From positions 1-6,385 of the forward strand of contig OMQZ01000151.1 in assembly GCA_900313355.1 (NCBI GenBank): DNA of 6,385 nucleotides. The letters run 5' to 3'. This document shows, piece by piece, positions 1 to 6,329 of the stretch. A program made the translations under genes and the position numbers. The DNA is from an uncultured Rhodospirillaceae bacterium (GTDB lineage Bacteria > Pseudomonadota > Alphaproteobacteria > RF32 > CAG-239). The notes under the pieces were generated by a model. It made no database searches. It was not told the DNA's origin and saw only the letters and a program-made list of their open reading frames with translations. Positions within the stretch are counted from its first letter, which is position 1. Each line of letters opens with the position of its first letter.

Positions 1-25
1 ATGGGTTCAAATCCCTAGGGTCAAC
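1..25 (+). tRNA. Possible 3' end of a tRNA (T-arm and acceptor), cut by the window edge
   Basis: The bases GGGTTCAAATCCC at 3-15 have the form of a tRNA T-arm: a GGG/CCC stem closing a TTCAAAT loop. About ten bases follow before the terminator hairpin at 30-51, which is the spacing expected for an acceptor strand. Against this call, the two outer T-stem pairs (A1/A17 and T2/T16) do not pair, no CCA is encoded, and the 5' part lies outside the window. It could be a degenerate or remnant tRNA. The amino-acid identity cannot be read. Confidence 0.3.
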
Positions 26-56
26 AAAAAAGCGCTTCCAAAGAAGCGCTTGTTTT
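26..56. terminator. Bidirectional rho-independent terminator of tRNA-Glu
   Basis: A perfect 9-bp stem (AAGCGCTTC at 30-38 with GAAGCGCTT at 43-51) closes a 4-base CAAA loop. On the minus strand it begins four bases after the tRNA-Glu CCA and runs into six consecutive T residues, which is a textbook intrinsic terminator. On the plus strand the stem is followed by G and four T, so it could also end a transcript entering from the left edge. Confidence 0.85.
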
Positions 57-130
57 GGTGATCCCAACGGGATTCGAACCCATATTACCACCGTGAAAGG
101 GTGATGTCCTAACCTTTAGACGATGGGACC
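56..130 (-). tRNA. tRNA-Glu (anticodon TTC)
   Basis: Read on the minus strand, this 75-base gene folds into a full cloverleaf. The acceptor strands are GGTCCCA and TGGGATC, with one G-U pair. The anticodon stem is TCACC/GGTGG around the loop CTTTCAC, which puts anticodon TTC (glutamate) at 95-97. The T-arm is ATGGG-TTCGAAT-CCCGT, followed by discriminator A and an encoded CCA at 56-58. It has its own promoter (150-178) and a terminator directly downstream, so it can be made as a single-gene transcript. Read-through from the upstream lysS operon is also possible, because no terminator is visible after that operon. Confidence 0.97.
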
Positions 131-149
131 ATTACAAAATGTATGTGCA

Positions 150-178
150 TATATAAATGTATTTTTCTTATCCGTCAA
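150..178 (-). promoter_or_regulatory. Sigma-70-type promoter of tRNA-Glu
   Basis: On the minus strand a TTGACG -35 box (173-178) is separated by exactly 17 bases from a TATATA -10 box (150-155). The predicted start lies near 143, about a dozen bases before the mature tRNA 5' end at 130. Box quality, spacing and position all fit. The promoter sits in the 74-bp gap after the yibQ-like stop codon. Confidence 0.8.
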
Positions 179-204
179 GCATTTTTTTTCAAAAAACAAA
201 ATTT

Positions 205-1365
205 TTATTTTTTCTGCTTCTTAATTTCAAGCAATTCGCTCAAAAAAACGAGCTTTACCGGCTTATCATCCAAAGTCTTCACCCAGTCTTTAAGTGCCGC
301 AATTGTCGCCTTTTTCGGGTGCCCTATTCCGACAGCATACCCTTTTTTCTTCGCCTTTCTTTCAAGTTTTTGGAGTTGCCCCAAAACATAATCATAATTG
401 TCTTCATTGTCTAAAAACACATCTCTTTGAACATATTCAACGCCCTCAAGATTGGCAACTTCCTCCCCTCGTGTAAATTGCGAAGTTTTAGAATCTAAAA
501 AGAACAGCCCTTTATCTTTCAAAACTCTCATTACCACATCAAGCTTTTCGGCGCTTTCCGTAAAACGGCTCCCCATATGATTGTTAATTCCTTTAAGGTT
601 CGCCCCCTCAAATTTTGAAAGCATTTTCAAAAATTCATCTTCAATTTGTTCATCGCTCATTGAAATTTTTAACGTATCGGGCGCCAAATCCGCCTCAACC
701 TTCGGTTCCATCGGCGTATGCATCATAATTTCATGTCCGGCCTCTCGTGCCGCCAAACAATGCTCATCTAAATTTTTGCCATAGGTCAAAAACGAAGATG
801 TCAAAGGAGCCTTAATTTCAATCATTTCTTTGGTTCGCTGCTGATTAACACCCATATCATCAATCACCACCGAAACAAAATATTCTTCACCTTCCTGAAC
901 GTTCTCAGGTGCTTCATCGTCTTCCGACTCTTCTTCTTTGATCTCTTCAAAATCCTCCTCCGACTCATGAGACGCTTCAGCCTCGAGAGCCAAATCCAAA
1001 GCCTGATCAAACTCGTCGTCTGCTAAAAAATTATCGTCATTTTCAATCTCGCCTGCCTGCTCTATCATATAAACAACATCATCAACAATCGGCAAAACAC
1101 CTGAAATAGGTGCTGAAACAACGCGTTCCTCCGCAATCGGTTCTTTTTCTTCTTCCTTAATTTGTTTGACCAAAGGTTCTTGTTTGACCTCTTCACCCAT
1201 AACCACAACGGCAACCGATTTTTCAGATTTCAGTCCATTATCTTCGTGATTTAATTTAAACAGAAAAAACAACAAAGACAACGCAGACAAAACCACCACC
1301 GTCAAAACAATTCTAAAAACGAGCGGTGATTTTGCCTGCGATTGAATATGATCTTTTTGTGCCAA
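205..1365 (-). CDS. Membrane-anchored divergent polysaccharide deacetylase (YibQ/DUF610 type)
   Basis: This 386-residue protein has three parts: a short basic N-terminus with one membrane segment (about residues 15-37), a strongly acidic Glu/Asp-rich linker (about 101-161), and a C-terminal Polysacc_deac_2 (DUF610) domain (about 162-380). Family hallmarks are clear: VVIDDMG at 167-172 with the Asp pair, GHEIMMHTPMEP near 210-221, NNHMGSRFT at 261-269, the DSKTS block at 291-295, RDVFLDN at 314-320 and GIGHP at 346-350. The layout implies that the catalytic domain is periplasmic and tethered to the inner membrane. The substrate is not established for this family; polysaccharide or peptidoglycan-linked sugar is inferred from the fold. 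The start is TTG, two bases after the lysS stop, with only a weak AGAGAG ribosome site, so translation is probably coupled to lysS. No other in-frame start precedes the membrane segment. The long acidic linker is the unusual part. Confidence 0.9.
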   Translation of the reverse strand: MAQKDHIQSQAKSPLVFRIVLTVVVLSALSLLFFLFKLNHEDNGLKSEKSVAVVVMGEEVKQEPLVKQIKEEEKEPIAEERVVSAPISGVLPIVDDVVYMIEQAGEIENDDNFLADDEFDQALDLALEAEASHESEEDFEEIKEEESEDDEAPENVQEGEEYFVSVVIDDMGVNQQRTKEMIEIKAPLTSSFLTYGKNLDEHCLAAREAGHEIMMHTPMEPKVEADLAPDTLKISMSDEQIEDEFLKMLSKFEGANLKGINNHMGSRFTESAEKLDVVMRVLKDKGLFFLDSKTSQFTRGEEVANLEGVEYVQRDVFLDNEDNYDYVLGQLQKLERKAKKKGYAVGIGHPKKATIAALKDWVKTLDDKPVKLVFLSELLEIKKQKK

Positions 1366-1367
1366 CT

Positions 1368-2840
1368 TTAGTCTCTCTTTCGAAGGGTTGGAAACGCAAT
1401 CACATCACGAATGGTATCGGCACCGGTTAAGAAAATAGCCAAACGATCAACACCCATTCCCATACCGCCTGACGGAGGAAATCCGTTCTCTAAAGCGTTT
1501 ACAAAATCCTCATCAAGCATTTGAGCTTCATCATCACCTTGTTCTCTGGCTTGAACTTGGCTTTCAAAACGCTCTCTTTGTTCCAACGGATTTGAAAGTT
1601 CCGAATAAGCGCAACCCATTTCCATACCCCCGACATACGCATCAAAATGCTCCACCAATCGCGGATTTGTTCGGTGCGTTTTTGCAAGCGGCGAAACATC
1701 ACGCGGCATATCCATCACCAAAATCGGATCAATCAAATTCGCCTCAACTTTTGCGTCAAAAACTTCTTGCACAACCTTACCCCATGAAGTGCATTCCGAA
1801 GCATCAACCCCGACGGATTTTGCCATCTCTTGAGCTTGCTCAAGCGTTTCTGCCTTCATCAAATCAATACCGGCATAATCATTGCAAAGATCCACGATTG
1901 AACGACGCTTAAACGGTTTTGAAAGATCAATTTCATGCTCGCCGAACTTAACAACAGTTGTTCCTAAAACCTCATTTGCCACAAATTTAAGCAAATCCGG
2001 AATTAAATCAGCCATTGTGTTATAATCGGCATAAGCCTGATAGGCTTCCAGCGCCGTAAATTCAGGGTTATGACTCTTATCAATACCCTCATTTCTAAAG
2101 TTGCGTCCAATCTCAAAAACCCTGTCAAAACCGCCAACAACAAGACGCTTCAAATAAAGCTCTGGAGCAATACGTAAAAACAAATCCATATCCAAGGTGT
2201 TATGATGCGTAATAAACGGCTTTGCATTAGCTCCGCCCATAATCGGGTGCAAAATCGGCGTCTCAACTTCCAAAAAGCCGTGCTGCTCAAAATATTTTCT
2301 GATGGCAGATGTGATTTGACAACGCTTTTTGAAAATTTCCTTAGCCTCGTCGTTAATAATAAAATCGACATACCTTTGACGATATCTTGCTTCCATATCC
2401 GTCAAACCATGAAACTTTTCAGGCAGCGGTTGCAATGATTTTGCAATAATATCAAATTTTTCTGCCGCAACAGAAAGCTCTCCGCGCGGTGTACGACGAA
2501 TATACCCGCTCACACCGACCAAATCGCCCACATCTAAACATTTCAAAATCTCTAAATCAGATTCGCTTAAATGATTTTTGTGGCAAAAAACCTGAATTTT
2601 TCCGGATTTATCTTTCAAGTCAATAAACATGCCGCTGTTTCTGACAGCCATAGCCCTGCCGGCGATTGTAACTCTGTCTTCGGTATCTGCCCCTGTTTCC
2701 AAATCTTTATATTTTTCCTGTAAATCTGCCGCATAAGCATTCGGCTCAAATTTATATGGATACGGGTTATACCCCTTTTCTTTTAATGTATTTAACTTAG
2801 CAAGTCGCGATTCGCGATGAATATTTGTTTCATTAGACAT
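1368..2840 (-). CDS. lysS: Lysyl-tRNA synthetase, class II
   Basis: Charges tRNA-Lys with lysine in the cytoplasm. The 490 residues match the usual length of bacterial class II LysRS. An N-terminal OB-fold anticodon-binding domain (about residues 55-135, beginning [14 protein letters not shown]) is followed by the class II catalytic core. Motif 1 is around [12 protein letters not shown] (188-199), motif 2 is [13 protein letters not shown] with HNPEFT (242-262), and motif 3 is GMGMGVDRL (459-467). The ATG at 2840 is preceded by AAGGT (2848-2852) at 7-base spacing and by a strong promoter. It is the first gene of an operon with the yibQ-like gene, which starts 2 bp after its TAA. The protein looks intact and functional. 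If the host is an alphaproteobacterium this is mildly notable, because many of them use the unrelated class I enzyme. Confidence 0.97.
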   Translation of the reverse strand: MSNETNIHRESRLAKLNTLKEKGYNPYPYKFEPNAYAADLQEKYKDLETGADTEDRVTIAGRAMAVRNSGMFIDLKDKSGKIQVFCHKNHLSESDLEILKCLDVGDLVGVSGYIRRTPRGELSVAAEKFDIIAKSLQPLPEKFHGLTDMEARYRQRYVDFIINDEAKEIFKKRCQITSAIRKYFEQHGFLEVETPILHPIMGGANAKPFITHHNTLDMDLFLRIAPELYLKRLVVGGFDRVFEIGRNFRNEGIDKSHNPEFTALEAYQAYADYNTMADLIPDLLKFVANEVLGTTVVKFGEHEIDLSKPFKRRSIVDLCNDYAGIDLMKAETLEQAQEMAKSVGVDASECTSWGKVVQEVFDAKVEANLIDPILVMDMPRDVSPLAKTHRTNPRLVEHFDAYVGGMEMGCAYSELSNPLEQRERFESQVQAREQGDDEAQMLDEDFVNALENGFPPSGGMGMGVDRLAIFLTGADTIRDVIAFPTLRKRD

Positions 2841-2847
2841 TTTATTG

Positions 2848-2852
2848 ACCTT
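2848..2852 (-). promoter_or_regulatory. Ribosome binding site of lysS
   Basis: AAGGT on the minus strand lies 7 bases before the ATG at 2840-2838. This supports that start over the in-frame Met codons further inside the gene. Confidence 0.7.
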
Positions 2853-2878
2853 ATTTTAATTTATCTTTTAACTTCCGC

Positions 2879-2907
2879 ACTATAACCGCCCTTATCCGAC
2901 TTTTCAA
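2879..2907 (-). promoter_or_regulatory. Sigma-70-type promoter of the lysS operon
   Basis: On the minus strand TTGAAA (2902-2907) and TATAGT (2879-2884) are separated by exactly 17 bases. The predicted start is near 2872, giving a leader of about 30 bases. The leader is too short for a T-box or riboswitch, and none is visible. Confidence 0.8.
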
Positions 2908-2937
2908 GCATAATTTTATAAAAAATTGAACCCTGGG

Positions 2938-2995
2938 ACCGACAATCTCTGTGGACTTTTTTTTGATTATTTGTTGCAATCAAAATTTTGTCGGT
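2938..2995. repeat. Nested inverted repeats in the lysS-gpsA divergent region
   Basis: An outer 8-bp perfect inverted repeat (ACCGACAA at 2938-2945, TTGTCGGT at 2988-2995) encloses an inner 8-bp repeat (TTTTGATT at 2961-2968, AATCAAAA at 2978-2985, spacer 9). The palindrome CAAAATTTTG at 2981-2990 overlaps both right arms. The group covers the likely -35 region of gpsA, so an operator role is possible. In an AT-rich spacer some of this could be chance. No known operator is recognised. Confidence 0.4.
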
Positions 2996-3001
2996 TAAAC
3001 T
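2974..3001 (+). promoter_or_regulatory. Candidate promoter of gpsA
   Basis: TTGCAA (2974-2979) and TAAACT (2996-3001) have a 16-base spacing and would give a leader of about 27 bases. The -10 box matches the consensus at only four of six positions. Other AT-rich hexamers nearby could serve instead, so this is only the best candidate. Confidence 0.35.
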
Positions 3002-3024
3002 AACATAAATTGTTAATTTTAAAT

Positions 3025-3029
3025 GAGGT
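3025..3029 (+). promoter_or_regulatory. Ribosome binding site that sets the gpsA start
   Basis: GAGGT lies 5 bases before the ATG at 3035. The in-frame ATG at 3023 overlaps this site and has no comparable signal of its own, so translation most likely begins at 3035, four codons later. Confidence 0.75.
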
Positions 3030-3034
3030 TAATC

Positions 3035-4000
3035 ATGAAAGAAATTTCTGTTATCGGGTGCGGCCGTTGGGGCACATTTTTAGGTTGGTATGCGGCAAAT
3101 TATCGCGTAGATAAAGTCACGCTTTATGATATCCCGACCTCCCCGAATTTCATTGAATTGAAAGAAACACGTAAAAACTCATATTTAAACTTGAGTGACA
3201 ATATGTTTTTAACGCCTGATTTGAATGAAATTTTCAAAAATGACAACATCATTATTTCAATCGGTTGCCAACATTTAAGAGAACTCGCCAAACAAATCAA
3301 TCAATACAACCTTTCCGGAAAGCATTTTTTGCTTGCTATGAAAGGTTTGGAAGAGCCGAGTGCAAAGATTTTGGTTGATGTGATGGCAGAAGAAATCACC
3401 CAAGATGATGTCCACTTTGCTTGCTTGGGCGGTCCCGGACACGTTCAGGATTACTTAAAAAAAGTTCCGTCATGTGCTGTGATTGACAGCCGTGAAGAAG
3501 CTGAAAAGAAACATTGGATTGAATTGATGCAAAGCGAACTTATTCGCTTTTACTACGGAACGGATGTTGTCGGCAACCAAATCGGTGCCGCGCTTAAAAA
3601 TGTTATCGGTATTGCTGCCGGCATTTTAGACGGCTTAGAATGGTATGGCTTAAAAGGTGCTTTAATGGCACGTGCCCCGATTGAGGTCGGGCGTTTTATC
3701 GAACACTTCGGCGGTAATCCCAAAAGTGCCTATGGCTTAGCGCACTTAGGTGACTACGAAGCAACGCTCTTTTCGCGCAACAGCCACAACAGACTTTACG
3801 GCGAACTTCTTGCCAAAGGTGAAAAATCGACCAAATCTGCTGAAGGTCCGATGACCTTAAAAGCCGTTAAAATCATCGCAGACAAAGACGGAATTGAAAT
3901 GCCGATTTGCCAAGCGCTTTACAAGGTTGTTTTTGAAGACGCAGAGATTAAACCGATTATCAAAGAAATGTTCGAGCGTTCACTAAAACGCGAGTTTTAA
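3035..4000 (+). CDS. gpsA: Glycerol-3-phosphate dehydrogenase [NAD(P)+], divergent
   Basis: Reversibly reduces dihydroxyacetone phosphate to sn-glycerol 3-phosphate, the backbone for phospholipid synthesis. The 321 residues start with MKEISVIGCGRWG, a Rossmann nucleotide-binding GxGxxG loop at 8-13. Other family blocks are MKGLE at 102-106, GAALKNVIGIAAGILDG at 184-200 with the presumed catalytic Lys188, SRNSHNRLYGELLAKG at 247-262 with the substrate-binding Arg-Asn pair, and AEGPMTLKAV at 269-278. Length fits the family. It is divergent: where most GpsA proteins have a GPSFAxE-like block, this one has GGPGHVQDYLKK (132-143). It is transcribed alone, divergently from lysS and convergently with the peptidase gene 18 bp downstream. 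No strong terminator separates the convergent pair; only a weak 6-bp GCGA-loop hairpin spans its stop codon. A related dehydrogenase of the same superfamily is a less likely alternative. Confidence 0.88.
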   Translation: MKEISVIGCGRWGTFLGWYAANYRVDKVTLYDIPTSPNFIELKETRKNSYLNLSDNMFLTPDLNEIFKNDNIIISIGCQHLRELAKQINQYNLSGKHFLLAMKGLEEPSAKILVDVMAEEITQDDVHFACLGGPGHVQDYLKKVPSCAVIDSREEAEKKHWIELMQSELIRFYYGTDVVGNQIGAALKNVIGIAAGILDGLEWYGLKGALMARAPIEVGRFIEHFGGNPKSAYGLAHLGDYEATLFSRNSHNRLYGELLAKGEKSTKSAEGPMTLKAVKIIADKDGIEMPICQALYKVVFEDAEIKPIIKEMFERSLKREF

Positions 4001-4018
4001 GAATTCGAAGTTAATTTT

Positions 4019-5974
4019 TCAAAATGATCTTTGTTTCCCTCGGGTCATATGCCGGAGAGTTGTATACTTTCCGTCCATAACCGATGATATCACTTCGCCC
4101 ATCTTTTTAAGTCTTAAATCCGAGTTCTTTTTGCAAACATCACCAAGCTCTGCAAGATTTGAAAATATAATACCGTTATCAGCATAAACAGGCGAATAAT
4201 TTCGATAAACATCCGAAATTTCTTCCGGCACACCTTCCTGATAAAGCTTATTATAAACAGCTTGTCCATGGGCTCCGGAATTTAACAATATTTTTTTGAA
4301 ATAATCTTCATAGCTGAATGGTTTGTCCGTATCTTTATAGCTTACCAAAGTGGCAACAATATACGGACGTTGTTCGGGTAAATACGTTTGAATATAAGAA
4401 TCAACGACAAATTTAAAGGCATCATCGTTTTCTCTTTTTTCATCAACAAACAACGCTAATTTTTCTTCACATGGTTTATCAATGCTTTCCATCAACAAAG
4501 AAAACAATTGTGCACGCTTGGCTGGAGAAATATCTTTCCAATCTTCTCTGATCTCCTCGATTCTTTTTTTATCTATATAAGAATCCTGAATCTCACCGGA
4601 TTTATCATAAACACCCTGAAACTGAAAAGGTTCTTGAGAATCGTCCGTTAAAAATTTTAACGTTTTGAGAGCCTGTTCCTGATTAACCAAACACTCAGAA
4701 ATCAAAACTTCTGTTCTGATTTGCTGAACTTCAAAACTGTTTTTAAGTGCAAAATCCTGTAAAACAGGCAAACTTTTATCCGTTACCATTAAAGTTGTTT
4801 TAAGCTTTTTGACAAGACCTATCACATCAGCATTGCTAATTTTTCCCTTTAGTGCTTGAAGCTCATCTGATATCTTCCGGGCGTATTCCCAAGAACCATC
4901 ATCTTTTCCGTATTTACCGCTCAAACCCTGTGCATACAACTGATATACTTTTTCCCGATCTTCTTTGTTTTGAAAACGTGTTGCCGGTTGCATAAACTCA
5001 ACCGCAAAATTTATTTTCTCACGTGCCGTAATAAGTGTATTCATCCGACCCACAAAAAATTTATCTAACTTTGCAATACGTTCTCCTGTTTTATCATCTT
5101 CTTCAAATATTATTTTTTGGCGTATAAAAGCTTTACGAAACTTCTTCAAAAGTACTTCATTGTTGAATATTTCAGGCGACTTTTCAACTTTTTCATAAAG
5201 AGCAGACAAATCTTCCATACAACAATCCGAAAACTTCAAGGTTAACAAGGTGTTTTTCTCATAAGACTTAAAGGAGCGTAAAGACAACAAATGCGCCACC
5301 AAAGCAGGTTGATTTTTGTTTTGATTCTCATCATCTTTCAACAATTCAACATCCGTTTCAATGTAAGAAAGCTTCTTGGCCTTTATTGATTGATTTCGCA
5401 TTTTAAGAAGGTTATTACAGTATTCGTTTATCTCATTTTTGTCGGCTTTATGCGGTATGTTCACTTTAAAAGGCGTACTCGGAGCTTCTGAAAATCCAAA
5501 CAACGCACACGTTCTTAACATCACCAGCTGTCTTATTTTATCTTGCGGATGTTCATCTACATTCAGTTCTGAAGACAACTCTCTTTTCCGTTTGTCTACA
5601 TTAACACGAACATTGTAACCGGCTCTGTGGCACAATATCAATCCGTAATTATCTGCAAAGATTTCCTCTTCTTTACCCCCTCTCAATTGGTTTTTTTCTT
5701 TATATACATAATGCGATAATTCGTGCGCAATAGTAGCTGCGACCCCGTCTTCTCCCCAAGCCGCACTTTTCCTTAAATATTCTAAATCAAACAAAATCGC
5801 AGCACTGTTAGCTATAAAACAAGCATTATTTGTTCCATAACCTATGTCCAACTTCTTAGAATCATCGCTCACACAAATTGCAATATCTTTACCCCGCAAA
5901 TAATCGCTTTGATCTTGCAATTTATGCATAATCTCTTCAAGATAAGCTATTAATTCTTCATATTCTTTATCCAT
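4019..5974 (-). CDS. M48-like zinc metallopeptidase with a long unrecognised C-terminal region
   Basis: This 651-residue protein has a clear gluzincin site near its N-terminus: HELSH at 84-88 (zinc ligands His84 and His88, catalytic Glu85), then EIFADNYG at 104-111, where Glu104 is the likely third ligand as in the M48 pattern ExxAD. The flanks also look M48-like: NNACFIANSAAILFDLEYL (49-67) upstream, and an HPQDKIR block (142-148) matching the HP...R element of BepA/Oma1-type enzymes. Unlike most characterised M48 enzymes, it has no signal peptide and no evident membrane segment, so a cytoplasmic location is inferred. Residues from about 160 to 651 are charged, Lys/Glu-rich and probably helical, and I recognise no domain there. 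The ATG at 5974 has only a weak AGAAG ribosome site, but a strong promoter lies upstream. Substrate and biological role are unknown. Base composition resembles its neighbours. Confidence 0.75.
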   Translation of the reverse strand: MDKEYEELIAYLEEIMHKLQDQSDYLRGKDIAICVSDDSKKLDIGYGTNNACFIANSAAILFDLEYLRKSAAWGEDGVAATIAHELSHYVYKEKNQLRGGKEEEIFADNYGLILCHRAGYNVRVNVDKRKRELSSELNVDEHPQDKIRQLVMLRTCALFGFSEAPSTPFKVNIPHKADKNEINEYCNNLLKMRNQSIKAKKLSYIETDVELLKDDENQNKNQPALVAHLLSLRSFKSYEKNTLLTLKFSDCCMEDLSALYEKVEKSPEIFNNEVLLKKFRKAFIRQKIIFEEDDKTGERIAKLDKFFVGRMNTLITAREKINFAVEFMQPATRFQNKEDREKVYQLYAQGLSGKYGKDDGSWEYARKISDELQALKGKISNADVIGLVKKLKTTLMVTDKSLPVLQDFALKNSFEVQQIRTEVLISECLVNQEQALKTLKFLTDDSQEPFQFQGVYDKSGEIQDSYIDKKRIEEIREDWKDISPAKRAQLFSLLMESIDKPCEEKLALFVDEKRENDDAFKFVVDSYIQTYLPEQRPYIVATLVSYKDTDKPFSYEDYFKKILLNSGAHGQAVYNKLYQEGVPEEISDVYRNYSPVYADNGIIFSNLAELGDVCKKNSDLRLKKMGEVISSVMDGKYTTLRHMTRGKQRSF

Positions 5975-6009
5975 ATCGCACTTCTTGCATACAATACTAC
6001 ATATAATAA

Positions 6010-6038
6010 ATTATAGCATTTCCTTTTCAATTTGTAAA
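6010..6038 (-). promoter_or_regulatory. Promoter of the M48-like peptidase gene
   Basis: On the minus strand TTTACA (6033-6038) is separated by 17 bases from a perfect TATAAT (6010-6015). The -10 is preceded by TGC, an extended -10 feature. The start would be near 6003, giving a leader of about 29 bases. An overlapping second pair, TTGAAA (6025-6030) with TATTAT 16 bases downstream, could give an alternative start. Confidence 0.8.
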
Positions 6039-6084
6039 TATTAAAGAAAATTCCCTACAAACAGCCTTATATACTTTCTAAAAT

Positions 6085-6198
6085 AAAAACGCGGAGAATG
6101 AGGGAAATAATAAGAAAAATTTTTCAAGCGACAGGAGTGTACATTTTGGTACATGACTTAGCTTGAAACAATTTTTCTGTATTAGTTAGCCATTATAC
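6085..6198. repeat. Palindromic repeat, copy A
   Basis: The left arm (6085-6115) differs from copy B (6207-6237) at only two adjacent positions, GG at 6103-6104 against CT. The right arm (6176-6198) is identical to 6299-6321. The inside folds into a long hairpin: AGAAAAATT (6113-6121) pairs with AATTTTTCT (6170-6178), then after one bulged C, TTTCAAGC (6122-6129) pairs with GCTTGAAA (6161-6168). The apical stem is TGTAC (6138-6142) with GTACA (6149-6153) around a 6-base loop. The two substitutions in the left arm weaken its outer pairing, and its CGCG-TTTTT right terminus is missing at the expected place. It lies about 38 bp upstream of the -35 box of the peptidase promoter. Confidence 0.85.
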
Positions 6199-6206
6199 CA
6201 ATCCTT

Positions 6207-6329
6207 AAAAACGCGGAGAATGAGCTAAATAATAAGATACCTGCCCGAAAGCGAAGGGAGTGTAGTTAAACCTACATGACCGAGCTTGAGGAAAGGTATC
6301 TGTATTAGTTAGCCATTATACGCGTTTTT
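6207..6329. repeat. Palindromic repeat, copy B (complete hairpin)
   Basis: The 123 bases fold almost end to end. AAAAACGCG (6207-6215) pairs with CGCGTTTTT (6321-6329). The next arm, 6217-6234, pairs with 6303-6319 apart from one bulge and a few mismatches. AGATACCT (6235-6242) pairs with AGGTATCT (6294-6301), AAGC (6249-6252) with GCTT (6284-6287), and TGTAG (6261-6265) with CTACA (6272-6276) around a 6-base loop. The inner stems have different bases from copy A but keep their pairing. On both strands the terminal CGCG stem runs into five or six T, so an RNA from either direction could form a terminator-like end. No protein is encoded. Confidence 0.9.

Noticed and set aside
143..784. Several plus-strand open frames opposite the yibQ-like gene and lysS
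   Set aside because: They lie antisense to well-supported coding regions, lack family motifs and ribosome sites, and have low-complexity or unnatural compositions.
2841..2871. T-box, riboswitch or attenuator in the lysS leader
   Set aside because: The leader predicted from the promoter is only about 30 bases and shows no stem-loop or T-box motif.
3984..3999. Hairpin TAAAAC-GCGA-GTTTTA across the gpsA stop codon as a terminator
   Set aside because: The stem is six pairs with a single G-C pair and no clean T-run follows at once on the + strand. The TAAAACGCG string resembles the repeat ends, but this is probably coincidence.
6085..6329. CRISPR array
   Set aside because: There are only two units, each a long self-complementary palindrome with arm similarity at both ends. 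This is not short direct repeats with unique spacers, and no cas gene is present.
6085..6329. Integron attC sites or retron msr-msd RNA
   Set aside because: The arms contain GTTAGCC but not a proper GTTRRRY/RYYYAAC pair, and there are no cassette genes. No reverse transcriptase is present in the window to support a retron.
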